Shown one piece after another: positions 60,458 to 64,000 of a stretch of DNA of 64,000 bases. This stretch comes from CALLJL01 sp964627255 (GTDB lineage: Bacteria > Acidobacteriota > Aminicenantia > Aminicenantales > CALLJL01): assembly GCA_964627255.1 (NCBI GenBank), contig CAZVIN010000023.1, forward strand, positions 33,513 to 97,512, written 5' to 3'. Numbering within the stretch: position 1 is the stretch's first letter; each line of letters opens with the position of its first letter. The translations under genes were made by a program, and so were the position numbers. Under the pieces are notes generated by a model. The model did no database searches, was not told where the DNA came from, and saw only the letters and a list, made by a program, of their open reading frames with translations.

Positions 60458-61021
60458 ATGCTAGAAATTGAAGTTAAGTTTGTCGTCACCGACCCGAATT
60501 CTTTCCGGGAAAAGATTCTGGCCAACGGCGCCATTCTTAGGAAAGAAAGATACCGGGAGGAAAATATCCTTTATGATTTCCGCTCGCATGACCTCGAACG
60601 TCAAGCTCAGGCCCTGAGGCTGCGCTTAGTCGGGAAAAAGGCCTGGCTCACCTTTAAGGGCTCGCCGCAGAAATCACGGCGTTTTAAAATCCGCCAAGAA
60701 TTCGAAACCGAGGTGAAGGACGCCAAGCAAATGCGCCGCATCCTAAAAAAACTGGGACTTATCCCCGCTTTTAGCTATGTTAAATATCGAACGGTTTTCC
60801 AGAAGGGCAAACTCAAGATTTGCTTGGATGAAACGCCCATCGGTTATTTTTGCGAGTTAGAAGGAGAAAGGCCAGAGATTGTTCGTTTAGCCAGACATTT
60901 AGGTATAGCGAATAAGGATTTTATTAAGCTGGATTATATTCAGTTATTAAAATCAGCTGCTAAAGGAGAGCTCAATCTCTCATCCCCAAACCTAAGGAAC
61001 AGGCTCCCCTCTAAACTCTAA
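60458..61021 (+). CDS. CYTH-domain phosphatase/cyclase (CyaB-like)
   Basis: CYTH (triphosphate tunnel) protein of 187 residues. The N-terminal E-x-E-x-K motif is present as EIEVKF, followed by basic strands (LRLRLVGKKAWLTFKG, FKIRQEFETEV) and the end KLDYIQLL. Family members hydrolyse thiamine triphosphate or inorganic triphosphate or are class IV adenylate cyclases; sequence does not choose. It is probably co-transcribed with the prenyl synthase gene. Its stop abuts the stop of the convergent rpoZ gene with one base between. Confidence 0.85.
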   Translation: MLEIEVKFVVTDPNSFREKILANGAILRKERYREENILYDFRSHDLERQAQALRLRLVGKKAWLTFKGSPQKSRRFKIRQEFETEVKDAKQMRRILKKLGLIPAFSYVKYRTVFQKGKLKICLDETPIGYFCELEGERPEIVRLARHLGIANKDFIKLDYIQLLKSAAKGELNLSSPNLRNRLPSKL

Positions 61022-61022
61022 G

Positions 61023-61424
61023 CTACTCTTCCTCTGATTCCTTCTCCGGGGACTCAAACTCCTCTTCTTCCTCCTCCTCTATCTCATGAAGGTCTTCCAA
61101 TTTTTCGCCTTCCTCTTCTTCCATCTCTTCTTCCTCTTCTTCTAAGGAGCCAAGGGGTGGAATGCCTTCCAGCTCTTCACCGGCTTCTTCCACTACGATC
61201 ACCTGCTCCTCCCCTTCCAAATCCAGCTTAGAGGGAACAGATTCCAGGAGTTCATAATCAACCAGTCCCATTTTTATTTCTTGCTGGGCAATTCGAATAG
61301 GATTACGGCTCTTGGTTTTAATCTTGGGTCTGGCTCCTTTAAGCAATTGCCGGGCCCGTTTGGCGGCCAAAATAACAAACTGAAAACGGCTTTCCAGTTG
61401 ATTCGAGGTAGTCTTCTGGCTCAA
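61023..61424 (-). CDS. rpoZ: RNA polymerase omega subunit with poly-Glu tail
   Basis: Omega helps assemble RNA polymerase. The first 60 residues match the family (SRFQFVILAAKRARQLLKGA, IRIAQQEIKMGLV). The second half, residues about 71-133, is extremely acidic: 33 of 63 residues are Glu and basic residues are scarce, so it is surely disordered. The start is TTG with AAGGAG about nine bases upstream; no ATG is available before the conserved region. A promoter with extended -10 and a dyad over the -35 lies upstream (61457-61492). Confidence 0.85.
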   Translation of the reverse strand: MSQKTTSNQLESRFQFVILAAKRARQLLKGARPKIKTKSRNPIRIAQQEIKMGLVDYELLESVPSKLDLEGEEQVIVVEEAGEELEGIPPLGSLEEEEEEMEEEEGEKLEDLHEIEEEEEEEFESPEKESEEE

Positions 61425-61456
61425 CGGTTATCACTCCTTTTTATTTAATTATGAGT

Positions 61457-61492
61457 AATTTAGCATAAACAGGCCCTTTTTTCAATGGCCTG
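61457..61492 (-). promoter_or_regulatory. rpoZ promoter with overlapping dyad
   Basis: Minus strand: TTGAAA, 17 bases ending TGC, TAAATT (extended -10). CAGGCC and GGCCTG (61470-61475 and 61487-61492) form a dyad around the -35, a possible operator. Confidence 0.5.
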
Positions 61493-61501
61493 AGAATTTG
61501 G

Positions 61502-61613
61502 CCTCGCTTTTTCCCGCAGCACCTAAGCCCATAATTTGTCGCACCTCTGCCTTTTTCCTTCGAATTTTTATTAAAAGCTAAAAAGCGGTGCCCGTGGCTG
61601 TTTACTTTTATTG
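61502..61613. repeat. Dispersed intergenic repeat, copy 1
   Basis: About 110 bases that align with 63371-63481. The core at 61526-61569 matches 63396-63439 without gaps at 35 of 44 positions, including the identical 12-mer AGCCCATAATTT and the identical 15-mer TTCCTTCGAATTTTT. Flanks CCTCG-TTTTTC and GG-TGTT-TTTATT also agree. Confidence 0.55.
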
Positions 61614-61741
61614 GCTCTTTTCCCTTCCGGGGGCCGGCGCCATGATTGGCTTTAGATGGCCTTTGCTTCCACTCGGGTTCTCAACCCTGTTTCGTCTTCG
61701 CCTGCAGCCCAGGAGGTTTTCGGCCGCCCTTTTCCGGAGAT

Positions 61742-62107
61742 TCAACGCACCCTGACGATATCGTCAGCCGTGTCAAAAACGCCGTCAGCGCCGGCTGAGC
61801 GGAGACAAAAGCGTGACTCGTCTATCGGCTCATAGCGAATTTCCCTACCCCAGGCATCAACCGTGGCCGCCGTTAAAAGCCGGGTTTGGCGCAATTCTTT
61901 GAGGCTGGTCGGTACTCGCCCTTCCTGACCGATAAATATCGTGATTGCCTGCTCCAGCGTGTTTAAGTTTACCTCAGTCAATCGAACCAAAGACCGGTCT
62001 CGAGCGGCCATGTCCTGTTCCAGCTGGCTTTTGCCCTGAAATCGAAATAACCAGAGGGCCAGAATAAGGAGCAACGCCAAAAAAAGTATTACCAGGAAAC
62101 CTCTCAT
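61742..62107 (-). CDS. GspG-like pseudopilin-type protein without prepilin leader
   Basis: Protein of 121 residues with one N-terminal membrane helix (about 3-22), a helical stalk (about 28-60) and a C-terminal domain ending DAWGREIRYEP and SAGADGVFDTADDI, the calcium-loop signature of type II secretion major pseudopilin GspG. The prepilin cleavage motif (G-F-x4-E before the helix) is absent, so it would stay as a simple membrane-anchored protein. GGAGG precedes the ATG. It lies just after tRNA-Lys on the same strand and may be read from the tRNA promoter. No other secretion gene is here. Confidence 0.72.
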   Translation of the reverse strand: MRGFLVILFLALLLILALWLFRFQGKSQLEQDMAARDRSLVRLTEVNLNTLEQAITIFIGQEGRVPTSLKELRQTRLLTAATVDAWGREIRYEPIDESRFCLRSAGADGVFDTADDIVRVR

Positions 62108-62129
62108 TTCCCTCCGCCTAACAACAAAG

Positions 62130-62202
62130 TGACCCGTGGAGGACTCGAACCTCCAACCCGCGGATTAAGAGTCCGCTGCTCTACCAGTTGAGCTAACGGG
62201 CC
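62130..62202 (-). tRNA. tRNA-Lys (CTT anticodon)
   Basis: Complete 73-base cloverleaf on the minus strand: acceptor GGCCCGT/ACGGGTC with one G-T pair, D-arm GCTC-AACTGGTA-GAGC, anticodon stem GCGGA/TCCGC with loop CTCTTAA (anticodon CTT), T-arm GGAGG-TTCGAGT-CCTCC and discriminator A. CCA is not encoded and must be added afterwards. Confidence 0.97.
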
Positions 62203-62211
62203 ACGGAGCTA

Positions 62212-62240
62212 AGTTTAATGAAACCCTGCGTTTTAGTCAA
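62212..62240 (-). promoter_or_regulatory. Promoter of tRNA-Lys
   Basis: Minus strand: TTGACT, 17 bases, TAAACT, with transcription expected a few bases before the mature tRNA 5' end. Confidence 0.55.
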
Positions 62241-62301
62241 ACCTGCCGCTTTTAGCAAAATTATCATTAAAAAAACATTTTATCCGGCAAAGCTAAAAAG
62301 A

Positions 62302-62307
62302 TATAAT
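62302..62307 (+). promoter_or_regulatory. -10 box of rmuC, leaderless
   Basis: A perfect TATAAT ends seven bases before the rmuC ATG; the -35 region (TTTATC or similar) is weak. A transcript would begin at the start codon. Confidence 0.42.
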
Positions 62308-62314
62308 TAAGAGC

Positions 62315-63370
62315 ATGGGAACGACAACTTGGTTATTTCTTCTGGTTATGGTCATTGCCGGCCTCGCTATCCTTATGGTTTTTCTTCTTCAAATCAGCTC
62401 CAAAAGGGTCGAGGATAAACGTTACCAGGAGCTCTCCCAGCACCTCCACCAATCCTTCACCTTAGTTCAGCAACAGGTTAGTCATTTAGTCCAGCTCGTC
62501 AACCAGCAGCTTCAGGGAATTCACTCCCAATTCCAACAAGCCACCGGGGATATTGGCCAGAGTCTGGGGTTTGTTCGCGAGCATTTGGGCAAGGTGGAAA
62601 TGGCCACGCGGGAGGTCCTGGAAAAAGCTAAAAACATTGCCACCTTAGAAGATCTGCTCCGGGCGCCCAAATTTAGAGGCGGGTTGGGCGAATTTTTTCT
62701 GGGCGACCTTCTGGCTCAAATTCTGCCACCGGCTCACTATACCCTCCAGTATCGGTTTAAAAACGGCGAGAAAGTTGACGCCGTGGTTCAAATCGGCAAT
62801 AACCTGGTGCCGATTGATGCTAAATTTCCCCTGGAGAATTTCCGGCGCTACCTCCAGGAGGAGAATCAGAAGGAGAAGGAAGCCTGCCGCCGTCGCTTTA
62901 TCCAGGATGTCCGTAAGCATATCGATGACATTGCGACTAAATACATCCGGCCAGAGGAAAACACATATGATTTTGCCCTAATGTACATCCCCGCCGAAAA
63001 CATCTATTACGAAACCATCATCAAAGACGAGCCGCCCTCCGAAGAAAAGAGCCTCTTTAGCTATGCCCTGCAAAAAAGAGTGATGCCTGTCTCGCCTAAT
63101 TCATTTTTTGCCTATCTCCAAGTCATCGTCCTCGGACTGAAAGGACTGCAGATTGAAAAATCAGCCAGGGTTATCTTTCAAGCCTTAGCTCAGCTTGAGG
63201 GCGACCTCAACCGTTTCCGGGCTGATTTTCAGGTTCTGGGCAATCATTTAGCCAACGCCAGGGGCAAGTTCGACGAAGCGGAAAAAAAGCTCGACCGGCT
63301 GGCCAATCGCTTGGAGCAATTAGCCGCCTCGGGCGAAAAAGAACCCGAGCTTCCTCCCTCCCAAACCTGA
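62315..63370 (+). CDS. rmuC: DNA recombination protein RmuC
   Basis: Predicted nuclease-fold protein of 351 residues that limits inversions and rearrangements at repeats. An N-terminal membrane anchor (about 4-27), a coiled coil (about 35-105) and the RmuC core with GLGEFFLGDLL, VDAVVQIGNNLVPIDAKFPLENF and a C-terminal coiled coil are all present. The length is at the short end of the family. It is apparently monocistronic, with a leaderless start and one copy of the dispersed repeat directly after its stop. Confidence 0.93.
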   Translation: MGTTTWLFLLVMVIAGLAILMVFLLQISSKRVEDKRYQELSQHLHQSFTLVQQQVSHLVQLVNQQLQGIHSQFQQATGDIGQSLGFVREHLGKVEMATREVLEKAKNIATLEDLLRAPKFRGGLGEFFLGDLLAQILPPAHYTLQYRFKNGEKVDAVVQIGNNLVPIDAKFPLENFRRYLQEENQKEKEACRRRFIQDVRKHIDDIATKYIRPEENTYDFALMYIPAENIYYETIIKDEPPSEEKSLFSYALQKRVMPVSPNSFFAYLQVIVLGLKGLQIEKSARVIFQALAQLEGDLNRFRADFQVLGNHLANARGKFDEAEKKLDRLANRLEQLAASGEKEPELPPSQT

Positions 63371-63481
63371 CCTCGTTTTTTCAGCCCAGAAAAGGAGCCC
63401 ATAATTTACTCCTTCTCTGTTTTATTCCTTCGAATTTTTGATAAATCCCAAACCTCCGCGCTTGGTTGTTGGCCTTTATTT
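63371..63481. repeat. Dispersed intergenic repeat, copy 2
   Basis: Same orientation as copy 1 at 61502-61613. It begins immediately after the rmuC stop. In this copy AAGGAG/CTCCTT (63392-63414) forms a hairpin that copy 1 does not have. Confidence 0.55.
63392..63414 (+). terminator. Possible rmuC terminator
   Basis: AAGGAG/CTCCTT, 6-bp stem with an 11-base loop, followed by CTCTGTTTTATT. A weak intrinsic terminator at best. Confidence 0.3.
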
Positions 63482-63770
63482 AAATCTTAGCCCGATTTTT
63501 TATTTTCTTACTTTTCCTGAATCGGAATTTTCCCTAGTTCATCGAGACTTGGTGGCATTAAATCATAGAAATTAATAATGGTCTTAACAAATCCAAGGTC
63601 GGATTATATTTAGCTTTTAGACCAAGCGTCGAATCCGGGACGAGATAGGAGTGAAAATAAATTCTGAGGCTTTGGTGATAAGAGAGCTCAGCAACTAAGA
63701 TGAAAACAGGTTCCCCAGAGATTTTAAACAGAGATTTTAGTAAAAAGACGAGGCGCCCTAAAATTTAAGG

Positions 63771-64000
63771 TCAGGAAGCGGTGAGGTGGTCGATTTTTTC
63801 CCTCATCTCGGGAGTGGCGATAAGAATCAAAGTCTCGCCCGCCTCGATTTTTCGGGTATGGGCCGGGTTAAACTCGTAATCAGCCGTTCCTGCCTTTTTA
63901 ACTGCTACTAAGAGAGCGCCGGTCTTTTCTTCAATGGCCGCCTCAGTGAGGGTTTTCCCGCAGAGCGGCGAGTCGGGCCTCACAGTTACTTCCTCGACGC
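63771..64000 (-). CDS. TrkA-C (RCK-C) domain protein, partial
   Basis: C-terminal part of a larger protein whose start lies beyond the window edge: the frame stays open to base 64000 (reading VEEVTVRPDSPLCGKTL). The sequence SPLCGKTLTEAAIEEKTGALLVAVKK and IEAGETLILIATPEMREKI is the RCK-C ligand-binding domain found at the end of TrkA subunits and RCK-gated potassium channels. Which of these it is cannot be told from the fragment. Confidence 0.82.
   Translation of the reverse strand, partial: VEEVTVRPDSPLCGKTLTEAAIEEKTGALLVAVKKAGTADYEFNPAHTRKIEAGETLILIATPEMREKIDHLTAS

Larger units (their letters stand above)
61425..61741. other. Intergenic region with repeat copy 1, no gene
   Basis: Between rpoZ and the GspG-like gene. 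It holds the rpoZ promoter, one copy of a dispersed repeat (61502-61613) and a patch at 61650-61705 resembling 26446-26500. No coding frame is supported. Confidence 0.55.
63371..63770. other. Intergenic region between rmuC and TrkA-C gene, no gene
   Basis: Contains repeat copy 2 and its hairpin; 63490-63770 is A/T-rich and shows nothing I can support. Confidence 0.5.

Noticed and set aside
61023..61200. Poly-Glu end of rpoZ as a frameshift artefact
   Set aside because: The frame runs cleanly to a stop one base from the convergent CYTH stop, and the GAA/GAG mix argues against simple slippage.

Overview
The window reads as chromosome from an uncultured-type, diderm (LPS-bearing), anaerobic, amino-acid- and peptide-using heterotroph. 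The mix of a SusC/Oar-like TonB receptor, BamA, LolDE, LpxA, LpxI, an S55 peptidase, many secreted amidohydrolases and a HydBC/NuoG/Nfn redox operon points to the Acidobacteriota / Aminicenantes ('OP8') neighbourhood. That is a judgement from gene content, not a measured placement. No rRNA, CRISPR array, phage or insertion sequence was seen; one tRNA gene is present. Coding density is high and most genes sit in overlapping or closely spaced operons.

Layout: (1) 1-3.3 kb: outer-membrane barrel protein, then an APC amino-acid permease overlapping a PLP aminotransferase, with a hairpin-bearing leader. (2) 3.9-12.4 kb: a TonB-dependent receptor converging, with 3' overlap, on an operon for a serine hydrolase, a Tat-exported D-aminoacylase and a membrane-anchored sulfatase-like/TPR fusion. 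(3) 12.7-26.2 kb: LolA-like protein, then the envelope block (GNAT - crotonase - ribH - nusB - lysS - lolE - lolD; bamA - ompH - fabZ - lpxA - lpxI - Gfo/Idh), without lpxD or lpxB. (4) 26.7-35.8 kb: Lon-like protease, small barrel protein, stand-alone pyruvate-kinase C-domain, two tandem MacB/FtsX permeases, an AlaX-type editing protein and an RNase HIII. (5) 35.1-45.6 kb: an eight-gene operon of alanine dehydrogenase, NuoE/HydC, NuoF/HydB, a NuoG-like protein, NfnA, NfnB, a CoA-transferase and RNase HIII. (6) 46-57 kb: lipoprotein amidohydrolase, MBL hydrolase, EF-P, a propeller protein and S55 peptidase behind a serine-palmitoyltransferase-like gene, a divergent ceramide-reductase-like epimerase, a DsbD-N-like protein and FabH. 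(7) 57-64 kb: a DUF885 protein without its metal site, polyprenyl synthase, CYTH phosphatase, RNA polymerase omega with a poly-Glu tail, GspG-like protein, tRNA-Lys, RmuC and the end of a TrkA-C protein.

The genes fit a lifestyle of importing and deacylating amino acids and peptides, transaminating or oxidatively deaminating them, and passing the reducing power through a soluble flavin/iron-sulfur complex. The strongest candidate for an undescribed system is the ald-nuoEFG-nfnAB-CoA-transferase operon: it carries all the electron-entry and relay modules of bifurcating hydrogenases, formate dehydrogenases and Nfn transhydrogenases together, but no hydrogenase H-cluster and no visible formate dehydrogenase active-site Cys/Sec. 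Second is the spt/cerR-like divergent pair, which suggests sphingolipid synthesis. A recurring regulatory trait is a good -10 box only 6-10 bases from an initiator ATG, with little or no Shine-Dalgarno sequence, implying leaderless or near-leaderless mRNAs.
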